Shown here piece after piece: positions 1 through 9,433 of a DNA stretch of 64,000 bases. Position numbers and translations under genes: made by a program. Under the pieces are notes generated by a model. It worked only from the letters and a program-made list of their open reading frames with translations, was not told where the DNA came from and ran no database searches. Every line of letters begins with the position of its first letter. Within the stretch, counting starts at the first letter, position 1. Location: assembly GCA_025055755.1 (NCBI GenBank), contig JANWWF010000001.1, positions 28,915-92,914 of the forward strand, given 5' to 3'. The stretch comes from Candidatus Kapaibacterium sp. (GTDB lineage: Bacteria; Bacteroidota; Ignavibacteria; Kapaibacteriales; NICIL-2).

Positions 1-3000
1 AAGTCAAGCTGATGTATCCACGGTTCTCGCATTGAATTCCGAGGCAACACTTGACCACGATAGCGCCGAAGAACACTATTTGCTTCAATGAAATCCATCA
101 GCTGCTGCCAAATTTGATCCGCTGTCCGTAAATCTAATCCCCCAGGCGGCACGACAACTATTCGGGTATTTTTATCCTCGGGACGAGGAACGTAAATCAG
201 GTCATTGTGGGTGATATTATCTCCATTGTAGTCCCCTATGTAGGTAAAGCTATATGGCCTGCCCGAGTTTCCTGTGTAGAAAAGACCAAACGTGGTGGAA
301 AGATTCCCAATTACCTTGACTCGATAGAAGAGCGTTGCGGTAATTCGATGCGGAACATCAAAATTTGAGCGTCCTAATTGTGCTCGGTTTGGATCTGTTG
401 CATCCGTGTTTTGCCAATTCGAAAGAGCCGTAGCAGCAGTAGCATCGGCCAAGTCATACGTGGCCGAATACACATAGGAGACAGTGCCACTTAATCCCCG
501 CAGAATAGGATTTTGCTCCAGCAGTGTCAATGATAGCATTCCACTATACTGATATCCCTCACTTCTGCTACTGAGGAGAATGACCTGTGTGAACTCTGGA
601 GCAGCATTAGAATCTGTTCGACCAGCTGGAGACCGCGCATACAGTGGTCTTCCATCCAGGGGAGAGAAAGGCATTACTTGAGAGCGCCGTAGGTTGATAT
701 TTCGGAATTCGACAGTGTTCAGCATTTGTCCATACATAACCTCAGCGGTCATTCGCAACCATGGCGTGAACTGAATATCAGCACCCAAAGTTGAACGCCA
801 GACTTGAGGAAAACGAAAATTGGGGTCGATAATGTTGATTTGCGTCGTTGTTATAGGTTGCCCCGGGAATGTCGGATCGCCAGGCTTCGGTGGATTGTAG
901 GGATCGAGAGTGACACGCAGTGGAACAGAAGGCGAATCTAGCCGCATTAAGATTGGAGCATTCGGATCATTATCCCGTCCGATGCTAACACGATAGAGAT
1001 CAACTCCTGTGTTACTGTACTGATTGGAGAGCCAAACTGCGGGAACACGACCGCTGAAAATACCTGTACCTCCCCGAACTTGGAAAGTTCGATCACCGCT
1101 TACATCATAATTGAAACCGATACGAGGTGCCCATAAAGGACGAGCATCAGGCAATCTACTAGTTCGTAAGCCAGAAGGGATTTCTTGGTTATATCGCTTC
1201 AGGGAATCTGGAAGTGCTGCGTATCGTCGTGCCAAGGAGTCAAACCGCTGGGCAAACATTGAGTTTTCATATGGTCGGTCAAAATATATAGGGATATCTG
1301 CACGAATCCCAGCAGTCAAACGCAGGTTTCGGGTAATGCTCCACTCATCCATGATATACAGTCCGCTTTGCATCATCCCCCATCGTGCTCGAGGAGTAGG
1401 GTCCCCTCCTGTTACGCTCAGGTTGGCATAGCTAACCTGGTAGAAACTGGGGGTTCGATCACGAAGAGCCTGAATATCACGAAATGTATATGTGCCGAAG
1501 TAATCGGGAATGTACAGATTGTTGAAGCGATAGAGCTCGTTATGGGTACCTATCGTAATCGTATGCTCACCGAGGAAAATGGATAGGTCATTTGTGAGGG
1601 CAAGCTGAGTCTGGTCGAGAGCATTTGCGTGAGAATTACGCTCGGGTCCTAAAAGAACTTGATCAGCACCAAGCATGACCTTGACTTGTGGGAAGGGAGC
1701 AGAACGAAGCACTCGCTCATCGTTTGTTTGTGTCCACGCGATGCGGAACTCGTTTGTTATGTTATCTCCCCAAATTGAATTCCATTGAAGTACAGAAGAG
1801 TTATTGATACTTCGAAATTCATTCCATTGACTGGAAAGTGAGAACACCTGCGTCGTACGGAGAACATTTCTATCTTGAAAAGCATTTGTGTAATTATGGC
1901 GAAACTGCAGCTTGTGGCGATCCGAAATATTCCAATCAAAACGTGCTATGATATTAAAGGTGTTATTCCGGGATATAAACAAGTCCGCATTACCAGCATC
2001 ATAGCTATAGACTTGGCGCATAATCTGGATAATCTCATCGAGCTCTGCCTTACTATGAGGGAAGTTATTGAGAGCAGCTGGATTATTGAGCGCAATTTCG
2101 AGCGGACGATTACGCAACCGAGTTTCAGTCGTTACGTGAAAAAAAATCTTATCTCTAAGAATTGGTCCACCAAGTCTTGCACCGAACTGCGCATCGGAGA
2201 ACTGAGCATAAGGCTGGCGTAGGGCATCCGGACTTAATCCTACAAGGTATTGATTTCGACCAAAGAAAAAGGCTGAGCCCTTAAAGGTGTTAGAGCCACT
2301 TCGTGTAACAGCATTAATGAGTCCCCCGGTAAAACCACTTTGACGAATGTCATAGGGAGAAATGTTTACCTGGAGTTCCTCGATAGCGTCAAGGGAAAGA
2401 AGATTTGCATTGGCCTGACTTCCCGCAGTACCTGCCTGCCCTAATCCAAAAATATCATTTGCGATAGCTCCATCAATTTGGATGTTGTTAAAGCGAGAAT
2501 TAGAGCCTAGAATGCTTATACCTTGTAGTCCATCATCAGCACCAAATGCAGTCGTTTGAGTTGCATAAGGATTAACTCTCGCTATATCCGACAACGAACG
2601 ATTGATCGAGGGAAGAGAGGCAATTTCCTCAGAAGAAACGGTGCTTCCACTTCCTGTCTTGCTTGAAGTAAAAGTACGATCTCCTATCCCAGTGACAACT
2701 ATCTCTTTTTTTTGCATTTCAAGCGGCGATAAAGCAATACTCACTGTTGTTTCTTGTCCCAATTCAACGTAAACTCCAGAAAGTGTATCTGGTGCATATC
2801 CTACATAAGACACACGAATACGATAGGGACCACCGACTCGAACTCCCCGCAACATAAAGCGACCATTCCGTTGTGTAGCTGTTCCATAACGCGTCCCTGT
2901 TGGTAGGTGTTCTGCAACTATTGTTGCCCCCATGAGAGCTTCACTAGAGCGACGATCGACAACGATACCACTTATCGATCCGGTTGTAACACCTTGTGCA

Positions 3001-3062
3001 TAAAGTATACTCGATGTGCAGAAAAAAAGGCAAAAGAGTATCCGCGTTTTTGAGTATCGCAC
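1..3062 (-). CDS. Oar-type TonB-dependent outer-membrane receptor (3' end outside window)
   Basis: Reading the minus strand from a GTG at 3062 gives a frame that stays open where I checked it (the N-terminal region, the plug region and the last 130 bases) and leaves the window at position 1, so at least 1,020 residues are present and the C-terminus is missing. Residues 1-22 look like a signal peptide ending in LYAQG. A carboxypeptidase-regulatory/CnaB-like domain follows (GSISGIVVDRRSSEAL), then a TonB plug-like region with NIQIDGA and SGFTGGLINAVTRSGSN, then a long barrel. This layout is that of the Oar-like receptors of Bacteroidota. It should sit in the outer membrane and be energised by TonB/ExbBD; the substrate cannot be read. 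An in-frame TAA lies just upstream of the GTG, so no longer start exists. Confidence 0.88.
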   Translation of the reverse strand, partial: MRYSKTRILFCLFFCTSSILYAQGVTTGSISGIVVDRRSSEALMGATIVAEHLPTGTRYGTATQRNGRFMLRGVRVGGPYRIRVSYVGYAPDTLSGVYVELGQETTVSIALSPLEMQKKEIVVTGIGDRTFTSSKTGSGSTVSSEEIASLPSINRSLSDIARVNPYATQTTAFGADDGLQGISILGSNSRFNNIQIDGAIANDIFGLGQAGTAGSQANANLLSLDAIEELQVNISPYDIRQSGFTGGLINAVTRSGSNTFKGSAFFFGRNQYLVGLSPDALRQPYAQFSDAQFGARLGGPILRDKIFFHVTTETRLRNRPLEIALNNPAALNNFPHSKAELDEIIQIMRQVYSYDAGNADLFISRNNTFNIIARFDWNISDRHKLQFRHNYTNAFQDRNVLRTTQVFSLSSQWNEFRSINNSSVLQWNSIWGDNITNEFRIAWTQTNDERVLRSAPFPQVKVMLGADQVLLGPERNSHANALDQTQLALTNDLSIFLGEHTITIGTHNELYRFNNLYIPDYFGTYTFRDIQALRDRTPSFYQVSYANLSVTGGDPTPRARWGMMQSGLYIMDEWSITRNLRLTAGIRADIPIYFDRPYENSMFAQRFDSLARRYAALPDSLKRYNQEIPSGLRTSRLPDARPLWAPRIGFNYDVSGDRTFQVRGGTGIFSGRVPAVWLSNQYSNTGVDLYRVSIGRDNDPNAPILMRLDSPSVPLRVTLDPYNPPKPGDPTFPGQPITTTQINIIDPNFRFPQVWRSTLGADIQFTPWLRMTAEVMYGQMLNTVEFRNINLRRSQVMPFSPLDGRPLYARSPAGRTDSNAAPEFTQVILLSSRSEGYQYSGMLSLTLLEQNPILRGLSGTVSYVYSATYDLADATAATALSNWQNTDATDPNRAQLGRSNFDVPHRITATLFYRVKVIGNLSTTFGLFYTGNSGRPYSFTYIGDYNGDNITHNDLIYVPRPEDKNTRIVVVPPGGLDLRTADQIWQQLMDFIEANSVLRRYRGQVLPRNSMREPWIHQLD

Positions 3063-3093
3063 TTTCCGTAAACCAACTTGTTAGAGGCTATCA

Positions 3094-3101
3094 CAAAGTT
3101 A
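3094..3101 (-). promoter_or_regulatory. Candidate Bacteroidota-type -7 box (TAACTTTG) for the TonB receptor
   Basis: On the minus strand TAACTTTG matches TAnnTTTG and lies 32 bases before the GTG start at 3062. No TTG is present 19-22 bases further upstream, so only half of the usual element is visible. The rest of the divergent spacer up to pyrG (3102-3250) shows no clear hairpin or plus-strand box. Confidence 0.45.
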
Positions 3102-3250
3102 TGAACATGACTTTCGACCTTTATGCTGTTTGTTAGTAACATCTAAAGGAAGCCTCTGCATATTCATAACTTGCATTATGCATAGCCCTGGCAAGTTTCT
3201 TATTGGTGTGCTTTCAATCGATGTTTCACCGCAATAATCCAAGATTACAC

Positions 3251-4903
3251 ATGGCATCTCGAACTAAGCGAAAGACTAAGTACATATTTGTTGTGGGTGG
3301 AGTTCTGAGCTCCGTTGGGAAAGGTATTGCTTGTGCTTCGTTGGGTCTACTTCTTAAATCGCGAGGTTATCGAGTCACAATCCAAAAGTTTGATCCCTAC
3401 ATCAATGTTGATCCAGGTACGATGAATCCCCTTCAGCATGGCGAAGTATATGTTACCGATGATGGCGCTGAAACTGACTTAGACCTTGGTCACTACGAGC
3501 GATTTCTTGACGTTTCGATGACCAAGTTCAACAATGCTACAACAGGTCAGATCTACTTTGAGGTCATTCAACGAGAGCGGCGTGGTTATTACTTAGGTAA
3601 AACAGTTCAGGTAATTCCCCATATCACTGATGAGATCAAGCGACGAATGACCTACTTCGACGGTGAATACGATATTGTCATTATCGAAATTGGGGGAACC
3701 GTAGGCGACATCGAATCACAGCCCTACTTAGAAGCGGCACGACAACTTACGCTCGAACGTGGCCGTAGCTCGTGTATTACCATTCTTCTTGCATACGTTC
3801 CTTATATCCGATCAGCTGGAGAACTTAAGACTAAGCCGACCCAGCATGCTGCAAAAGAGCTAATGGAATTTGGAATTATTCCTGAGATTATTCTTTGTCG
3901 TACTGAGCAGCGTATCCCCCGTGAAGTACGCACAAAAATTGCACTATTCTGCAACGTTGACGAGGAAGCAGTTATCGAAATACCTGACGTCGAAACAATT
4001 TATGAAGTTCCATTGGTCATGGCACGTCGAAACTTGGATGCAATTGTGCTGAAAAAACTCCGCTTGAAAGCAAATACACTCGACATCGACACTTGGTCCC
4101 GTTTTGTTCAACGGATAAAAAATCCTCGGACGACAGTAGAAATTGCTCTTGTCGGTAAATACGTAAGCTACCGAGATTCTTATAAAAGCATCATCGAAGC
4201 ATTTGTGCATGCAGGGGCGATCAATAATTGTAAGGTCGATATACGGTGGATTAACTCCGAAGACATTACAGAGGATAATGTTGACGAACTGCTCAGTGGT
4301 GTTCGCGGTGTTTTAGTTGCTCCAGGCTTTGGAGCGCGAGGAATTGAAGGTAAAATCACAGCAATAGAGTATGTGCGTACTCGTAACATACCGTTTTTTG
4401 GAATATGTTTGGGTATGCAATGTGCAGTTATCGAGTTTGCGCGAAATGTGTGTGGACTTCATGATGCAAACTCCTCCGAGTTCAAACGAACTCGCCATGC
4501 CGTTATTCACTTGATGCCTGAGCAGGAGCGTATCGAGAACAAAGGCGGTACTATGCGCTTAGGTGCATATCCGTGTGTGCTTTTGCGTGGTTCCAAAGCC
4601 CACCGTGCGTATGAGCAAGATATGATTTTCGAGCGACATCGGCACCGATATGAGCTTAACAACAGCTTTCGTTCGTTACTTGAAGAACACGGAATGATAA
4701 TGAGCGGGGTTTCACCTGATAACCGCTTAGTTGAAATCATCGAGCTCAAAACACATCCCTGGTTCGTAGGGGTACAATTTCACCCTGAACTAAAGTCTCG
4801 AGCGGTAAGTGGCCATCCATTATTTATTCATTTCGTTCGTGCTGCATTGCGCCTCAAACTTGGTGAGGAGGCAAACAATGAAATGTCTACCCCAACTGAA
4901 TAG
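3251..4903 (+). CDS. pyrG: CTP synthase
   Basis: Converts UTP to CTP with glutamine as nitrogen donor, in the cytoplasm. The 550-residue product has the full two-domain form. The amidoligase domain begins at [10 protein letters not shown] (about residues 16-25), and the class I glutamine amidotransferase domain carries the nucleophile in GICLGMQC (Cys386) and FHPEL (His511). The ATG at 3251 is chosen because the conserved protein starts there ([11 protein letters not shown]); an upstream in-frame start at 3203 would add 16 residues unlike the family. It heads a short plus-strand operon and overlaps the next gene by 26 bases. A second pyrimidine locus (pyrB-carB) lies elsewhere in the window. 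Confidence 0.97.
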   Translation: MASRTKRKTKYIFVVGGVLSSVGKGIACASLGLLLKSRGYRVTIQKFDPYINVDPGTMNPLQHGEVYVTDDGAETDLDLGHYERFLDVSMTKFNNATTGQIYFEVIQRERRGYYLGKTVQVIPHITDEIKRRMTYFDGEYDIVIIEIGGTVGDIESQPYLEAARQLTLERGRSSCITILLAYVPYIRSAGELKTKPTQHAAKELMEFGIIPEIILCRTEQRIPREVRTKIALFCNVDEEAVIEIPDVETIYEVPLVMARRNLDAIVLKKLRLKANTLDIDTWSRFVQRIKNPRTTVEIALVGKYVSYRDSYKSIIEAFVHAGAINNCKVDIRWINSEDITEDNVDELLSGVRGVLVAPGFGARGIEGKITAIEYVRTRNIPFFGICLGMQCAVIEFARNVCGLHDANSSEFKRTRHAVIHLMPEQERIENKGGTMRLGAYPCVLLRGSKAHRAYEQDMIFERHRHRYELNNSFRSLLEEHGMIMSGVSPDNRLVEIIELKTHPWFVGVQFHPELKSRAVSGHPLFIHFVRAALRLKLGEEANNEMSTPTE

Positions 4904-5369
4904 TCTAATTATTACGGTTACTGCCACTCTAAATCTTGTTGCTAAAATTCCGGAGGATAGCATCACGCACTTCTTCTGGCTGCCACTTGATACAAGTATT
5001 GCTTACCCAGCTCCTGCCATTGAAACAAAGGATTCGAGCGGGATCTATATCGTTGATGTCGCTTTCGGTAAGGGTGAGCTTTCTGATCCTAAACGCAGGC
5101 ACTTTATACGTTTCATTGGTACCCGCGCTGCAACAATGGAATATTTTTCCACTGAGTTTGCAGGAAACCGCGTTTTTGCTTTCATCCCTGATTCTACGAA
5201 TGTTATTCCAGGACTCAAGTATGCTTTGCGAGGAATGCGGGTAGGAGGAAGAAGACGGGTGGTTATACCTTCGCATCTGGCATATGGAATAAGAGGTAAC
5301 CCCGCCTATAAAATTGGACCGAATGAAACGATCATTCTCGACATTGAACTTTTGAAAATTGAACCATGA
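4878..5369 (+). CDS. FKBP-type peptidyl-prolyl cis-trans isomerase, probably exported
   Basis: A 163-residue protein whose C-terminal half is an FKBP domain, with [18 protein letters not shown] and IPSHLAYG matching the family core. It should speed proline isomerisation during folding. The N-terminus ([18 protein letters not shown]) is weakly hydrophobic and may be an export signal, but I see no clean cleavage site. The start at 4878 is set by a strong Shine-Dalgarno site (GAGGAGG, 7 bases upstream) inside the end of pyrG. The stop overlaps the next ATG (ATGA), so the two genes are probably translationally coupled. Confidence 0.85.
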   Translation: MKCLPQLNSLIITVTATLNLVAKIPEDSITHFFWLPLDTSIAYPAPAIETKDSSGIYIVDVAFGKGELSDPKRRHFIRFIGTRAATMEYFSTEFAGNRVFAFIPDSTNVIPGLKYALRGMRVGGRRRVVIPSHLAYGIRGNPAYKIGPNETIILDIELLKIEP

Positions 5370-6625
5370 TCACAAACATTGTTCTCTTCGAGCACCCCAC
5401 CCACTCTGAATCTTTGTATCCTTTTTCGATAATGCACCTGCCTTGGGAATTACGCATAGGTCTATTGAACATTCTCGAGACATGGCAAAAGCTCAGTGGT
5501 GCTTCTGTTCTCTCACTCCACGGCCGACCCCTGCACTTAGAATCGTTCACTACCCGAAACCCACAGTATCGCTCTCGGCAATTGGGAGTAGGATCTGTAT
5601 TAGCGTTATCAAGTCTGCTATTGCCACGAAACAATACCCTGATTGAGATACGGAAGGCAGAGACTTCAGTAACACCAGTAGCCTTCATAGCCGATGGACA
5701 ATTAGTTGCAGCTTGTTGCTCCCTGTCCGATTGGGAAAGGCTGAATGTTCGCGAGTGGAATGAGTTGGAGCATGTAATATCAAGTCAACACTGGGATTGT
5801 ATAACTCTTACCGACTTCCGCATTATTCGATACTTATGGGACCTTTTCGATAATATCCCAGACACCATAACCGAGCAATTTTCTTTTTGTGCAGACCAAA
5901 CGATTCACCACGCAGATTTTGTCCATGGACACGTAGCAGCCCTTAATCCGGAAAGGATTGCTGTTGGGGAAAATTCATCGATTGCACCATTTGTCGTACT
6001 CGATGCTTCAAGTGGTCCGATTCTCATTGGAAATAACGTCACAATCATGCCTCATGTGACAATCATTGGTCCATGTGCAATCGGAGATCATACAATTGTA
6101 AAGGCTGGCGCAAGGATTTACCCTAACACGGTTATTGGTCAGTGGTGCAAGATCGGCGGTGAAGTTGACACATCGATTTTTCAGAACTACACAAATAAAC
6201 AGCATGAAGGGTTTGTCGGCCATTCTTTCATCAGCGAGTGGGTTAACATTGGTGCTGATACGAACACAAGTAATCTTAAGAATACTTATCGCCCTATCTC
6301 AGTGGAATTCCCAACAGGTCGTATCCCAACAGGAAGAACTTTTTTGGGGCTCTTATGTGGTGACCATACGAAGGTAGGCATCAATACAATGTTCACAACA
6401 GGTACAGTAGTAGGAATTTGCTCAAATATTTTTGGCAGCGGATATACACCTAACTACATTCCTTCCTATACGTGGGGAGGAATCACCACCAGGAAGCTCC
6501 TCTCTTTGGAGACTGCTCTTGATACCGCGCGCCGCTCGATGGCACGTCGCCAAAAAGCATTGACAGTCGAAGAAATACGCTTACTCCAGAATGAATACGA
6601 GCATGTTCAAAAACTTTTTTGCTAA
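5366..6625 (+). CDS. GlmU-like sugar nucleotidyltransferase/hexapeptide acyltransferase, Bacteroidota type
   Basis: A 419-residue protein with two parts. Residues 1 to about 180 resemble the alternative GlmU N-terminal domain of Bacteroidota (NIVLFE near the start, then ELRIGLLNILETW). From about residue 190 there are left-handed beta-helix hexapeptide repeats (IAVGENSSIAPFVVLDAS, GNNVTIMPHVTIIG). The family is annotated as UDP-GlcNAc diphosphorylase/glucosamine-1-phosphate acetyltransferase, which feeds peptidoglycan and LPS. The usual PLTFTRPVA stretch reads PFSIMHLPW here, so the nucleotidyl-transfer activity is uncertain. The start overlaps the FKBP stop by 4 bases. Only 17 bases separate its stop from the convergent gene, and no terminator is evident there. 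Confidence 0.8.
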   Translation: MITNIVLFEHPTHSESLYPFSIMHLPWELRIGLLNILETWQKLSGASVLSLHGRPLHLESFTTRNPQYRSRQLGVGSVLALSSLLLPRNNTLIEIRKAETSVTPVAFIADGQLVAACCSLSDWERLNVREWNELEHVISSQHWDCITLTDFRIIRYLWDLFDNIPDTITEQFSFCADQTIHHADFVHGHVAALNPERIAVGENSSIAPFVVLDASSGPILIGNNVTIMPHVTIIGPCAIGDHTIVKAGARIYPNTVIGQWCKIGGEVDTSIFQNYTNKQHEGFVGHSFISEWVNIGADTNTSNLKNTYRPISVEFPTGRIPTGRTFLGLLCGDHTKVGINTMFTTGTVVGICSNIFGSGYTPNYIPSYTWGGITTRKLLSLETALDTARRSMARRQKALTVEEIRLLQNEYEHVQKLFC

Positions 6626-6642
6626 ATATCCAACCACCTCCC

Positions 6643-8571
6643 CTATTGGCGGAGCAAAACCTCGATGCGGTCGCTTGATTCTTCTACAAATACTTCTGCT
6701 CCTGGAAAACCAACCTCCTTGAACTGTACAACACCATTCCGATCAAGGTAAAACTTCGTGGGAATACCCGTTACACCGAAGCCCGCTACCGCTTCATCTC
6801 GTAAGTCTAATGCGACAGGAAAAGTAAAGTTAGGGTTATTAGCAAGATATTTTTTTACGTGTGCTACCCGATCATCGACCCGTTCCCAACAATTAACAAG
6901 CAGGATTTCGACATCTTTGTTACCCTGGTACTTTTCGTAAAGCTGCTGCATATATGGCATAGAAATTCTACACGGACCGCACCATGTAGCCCAAAAATCA
7001 AGAACAACTACTTTGCCTTTCAAATCACCAAGTTTGATTTTGCGTCCATCAAGGGTGGTTAGCACAACGTCACGAAGGAAAAACGTGCTTCCGTCGTTAC
7101 GTCGTAATTGAAGATCGAGAACCGGTTGATTAAGCATCTCCTGCCGAAGTCGCCGAAGTTTTGCATAACGAGCCTGTTGACGCAGAGCACGATACTCGGC
7201 ATTTATTGTAGCAGTGTCAGTAGAAGATTGGAGAAATCGCATAACTGTCTGGCTTATCGCCCTTCCCGTAGCAATTGCACGCCGAGCAACGTCGAGAGAC
7301 TCTCGGCGGCGTCCTGCTGCCATCAGCGCTTCACTTTGGTGTTCTAACATGTCACCGCTGGCAAATGGCCCTAAGATTCTTTCACATGTTTGGAATGCAT
7401 CAATTGCTTCTTCAAGCCTTCCAAGGCGGTAGAGCACATACCCCCAAGTATCATAGCATATCCCTACCATTTCACGCTGCTGCCAACGAAATTCGCTTGG
7501 AGAAATAAACCGCGCTCGATCATCGACAGAAATAGCCTCAAAGGAGCGAATAGCCCACTCAATGTATTGCTGCGCCAACCGAAGAAGAGAATCCTGACGG
7601 ACAAATGCCACGGCAACCATGTTAAGTAGAGAAGCTGGTGGGGCTGTTGTTACACCACTTGGAAATGGATATGAATTCACCGTTTGAAGTGCTGCATCTC
7701 CATTTCCCTGTTGCAAATAGTAATTCACAAGGTCAGCATACATCTTCACAGCCATTGGTGACCATGGATACCGTTGGGCATAGCTCCGAATACGATCTCG
7801 AAATTCTTCAGGAGTGCGAGCAGCTGCACAATAGTTACGTTCGACTTCCTCCGCCAGATCACTTGTAGGATACTTTTTCGCAAACCATTGCTCGAGGTTC
7901 TCAGCGTCATCTGTACGCCCAAGCACCCGAAGAGCGCGAGAACGACTTCGAACTTGCATTTCATTAGTTGAATCCCACGGTAGAGCAAGTAAGCGCTCAA
8001 ATGTTTGATTAAGATCAGCTTGTTGTATTTCTTTCCGATCAAAACGAACCCCTGCATATGCAAATTTTGCCGCCAAGTGCTCAGGATGGGTTTCCAATGA
8101 TTGGCGAAGAAACTCATACGCTCTGTCTAAGTCTGGACGGCGTGTAATAGATGATACACCACCATTTCCTAAATATGACAGCGCTGCGCGGTAGTAAGAG
8201 CCCCAAACAGGTTTGCCTTTGTCGTGCACGATTGCATCCCACATTCGACCTCGATTGTCGTCTGTCTCACGTCCGCTATGGATGCGAAACAGGAGAAACA
8301 CTGCCTCTTGCGGAATTGTGTCAAGGCGGCCTTGGTATGTCGATCCTTTCGTTCTGCTCAAGCGAACATCGTAAGCAGTAGGATAAAATCGCTTATCATC
8401 AAAAACGTACACCACTAACCACAGAGAATCGGGCTCACTGAAATATTCTGGGTCAGCAGTATAGGTAAACGATATGCTTTTCCCCCGCATTGGGGTAGCT
8501 GGCTCATATTGCAGTTCACCTGCAACCGCAACAACTGATAAAAATGCCAGAATAAAGCGTAAGTTTTTCAT
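6643..8571 (-). CDS. Exported TPR protein with C-terminal TlpA/ResA-like thioredoxin domain
   Basis: A 642-residue protein that begins with a signal peptide (MKNLRFILAFLSVVAVAG). Residues of about 150-480 are helical and TPR-like. The last 150 residues form a TlpA/ResA-type thioredoxin fold with FWATWCGPCRISMP (Cys near 531 and 534) and the cis-proline motif GVTGIPT. The likely role is a periplasmic disulfide reductase or thiol oxidoreductase, attached to a protein-binding TPR platform; the partner is unknown. It is the last gene of the fatty-acid operon and its start overlaps the rnc stop by 4 bases, which suggests coupled translation rather than a shared function. Confidence 0.85.
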   Translation of the reverse strand: MKNLRFILAFLSVVAVAGELQYEPATPMRGKSISFTYTADPEYFSEPDSLWLVVYVFDDKRFYPTAYDVRLSRTKGSTYQGRLDTIPQEAVFLLFRIHSGRETDDNRGRMWDAIVHDKGKPVWGSYYRAALSYLGNGGVSSITRRPDLDRAYEFLRQSLETHPEHLAAKFAYAGVRFDRKEIQQADLNQTFERLLALPWDSTNEMQVRSRSRALRVLGRTDDAENLEQWFAKKYPTSDLAEEVERNYCAAARTPEEFRDRIRSYAQRYPWSPMAVKMYADLVNYYLQQGNGDAALQTVNSYPFPSGVTTAPPASLLNMVAVAFVRQDSLLRLAQQYIEWAIRSFEAISVDDRARFISPSEFRWQQREMVGICYDTWGYVLYRLGRLEEAIDAFQTCERILGPFASGDMLEHQSEALMAAGRRRESLDVARRAIATGRAISQTVMRFLQSSTDTATINAEYRALRQQARYAKLRRLRQEMLNQPVLDLQLRRNDGSTFFLRDVVLTTLDGRKIKLGDLKGKVVVLDFWATWCGPCRISMPYMQQLYEKYQGNKDVEILLVNCWERVDDRVAHVKKYLANNPNFTFPVALDLRDEAVAGFGVTGIPTKFYLDRNGVVQFKEVGFPGAEVFVEESSDRIEVLLRQ

Positions 8572-9428
8572 CGAAGGTATTCCTCAGGGTCTGTCGTGGG
8601 GGTTATGCGGCTTTTAAGGTATTCAAGAGCCTGGCGTGCAGCATTCTGTTCAGCTTCCTTTTTATTCCGTCCTGTGCCGATTCCGACACTAGTGCTTCCG
8701 ACGTACACTGCAACCGTGAATTGCTTTTCGTGGTCCGGGCCGCGTTCCTCTATCACATGGTATCGTGGAGCACTATAGCCACGTGCTTGTACATGCTCAA
8801 GAAGCAAACTCTTGAAGTTTGTATCATGCATTACGCGTTCTTCCAACATCAGCGGAAGCAAGCGTTCCTCGATGAAACGTCGTGCTGCATCAAAGCCACG
8901 GTCAAGATACACTGCTGCAATGAGAGCTTCTACTGCATCAGCAAGAACAGAGTCACTCCCCCGCGCTAGAGCATTTGCAGCACTGTAGCTCATTAGCATG
9001 AAGCGATCTAATTGGAGTTTCCGCGCACAAATTGCAAGGGAGCGTTTGTTAACCAGCCATGAACGCATTTTCGTTAATTCCCCCTCAGCCACATCTTCGT
9101 GATGGTGAAAGAGATATTCAGCAATCACCATTCCGAGAATTGCGTCCCCAAGAAACTCTAAGCGCTCGTTAGATTGAATTGCTGGATCATTTTTGACCTG
9201 CAGATACGACCGGTGCGTAAGTGCCTCTTCATAAAGATACGGCTGAGCAATTGTTACCCCCAACGCTTGTTCAAGTGCAGCTCGCCGATCCCCTACGATG
9301 TGTTCAACAGGCCGTTTCGCTTTGCGGCGAAGAGTTTCAACCCGCCGCATAGTAAAACGGACTAAGCCACTGTATAAGCTCCGAACGATATCGGTGACGG
9401 ATTTCTCAGTTGGGCGAAAGGAGCGCAT
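8568..9428 (-). CDS. rnc: Ribonuclease III
   Basis: Cleaves double-stranded RNA in rRNA and mRNA processing. The 286-residue product has the RNase III signature NERLEFLGDA (residues 87-96) and the second catalytic segment DAVEALIAAVYLDRGF near residue 161. A double-stranded RNA binding domain occupies about 205-275. About 45 residues rich in arginine and lysine precede the catalytic domain, longer than in E. coli. It lies 5 bases after fabF; the fab-acpP-rnc order is common in many bacteria, which supports one transcript. Confidence 0.95.
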   Translation of the reverse strand: MRSFRPTEKSVTDIVRSLYSGLVRFTMRRVETLRRKAKRPVEHIVGDRRAALEQALGVTIAQPYLYEEALTHRSYLQVKNDPAIQSNERLEFLGDAILGMVIAEYLFHHHEDVAEGELTKMRSWLVNKRSLAICARKLQLDRFMLMSYSAANALARGSDSVLADAVEALIAAVYLDRGFDAARRFIEERLLPLMLEERVMHDTNFKSLLLEHVQARGYSAPRYHVIEERGPDHEKQFTVAVYVGSTSVGIGTGRNKKEAEQNAARQALEYLKSRITPTTDPEEYLR

Positions 9429-9433
9429 AGGAA

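Noticed and set aside
1111-2222. Several open frames of 60-115 codons on plus across 1111-2222
   Set aside because: They lie opposite the TonB receptor frame on minus, which is continuous and has clear domain motifs; the plus frames have no recognisable features.
3203-3250. Upstream in-frame start for pyrG giving 16 extra residues
   Set aside because: The added residues do not resemble the family, and [11 protein letters not shown] at 3251 does.
6626-6642. Possible terminator between the convergent genes at 6625 and 6643
   Set aside because: The 17-base gap has no stable stem followed by a T-run on either strand.
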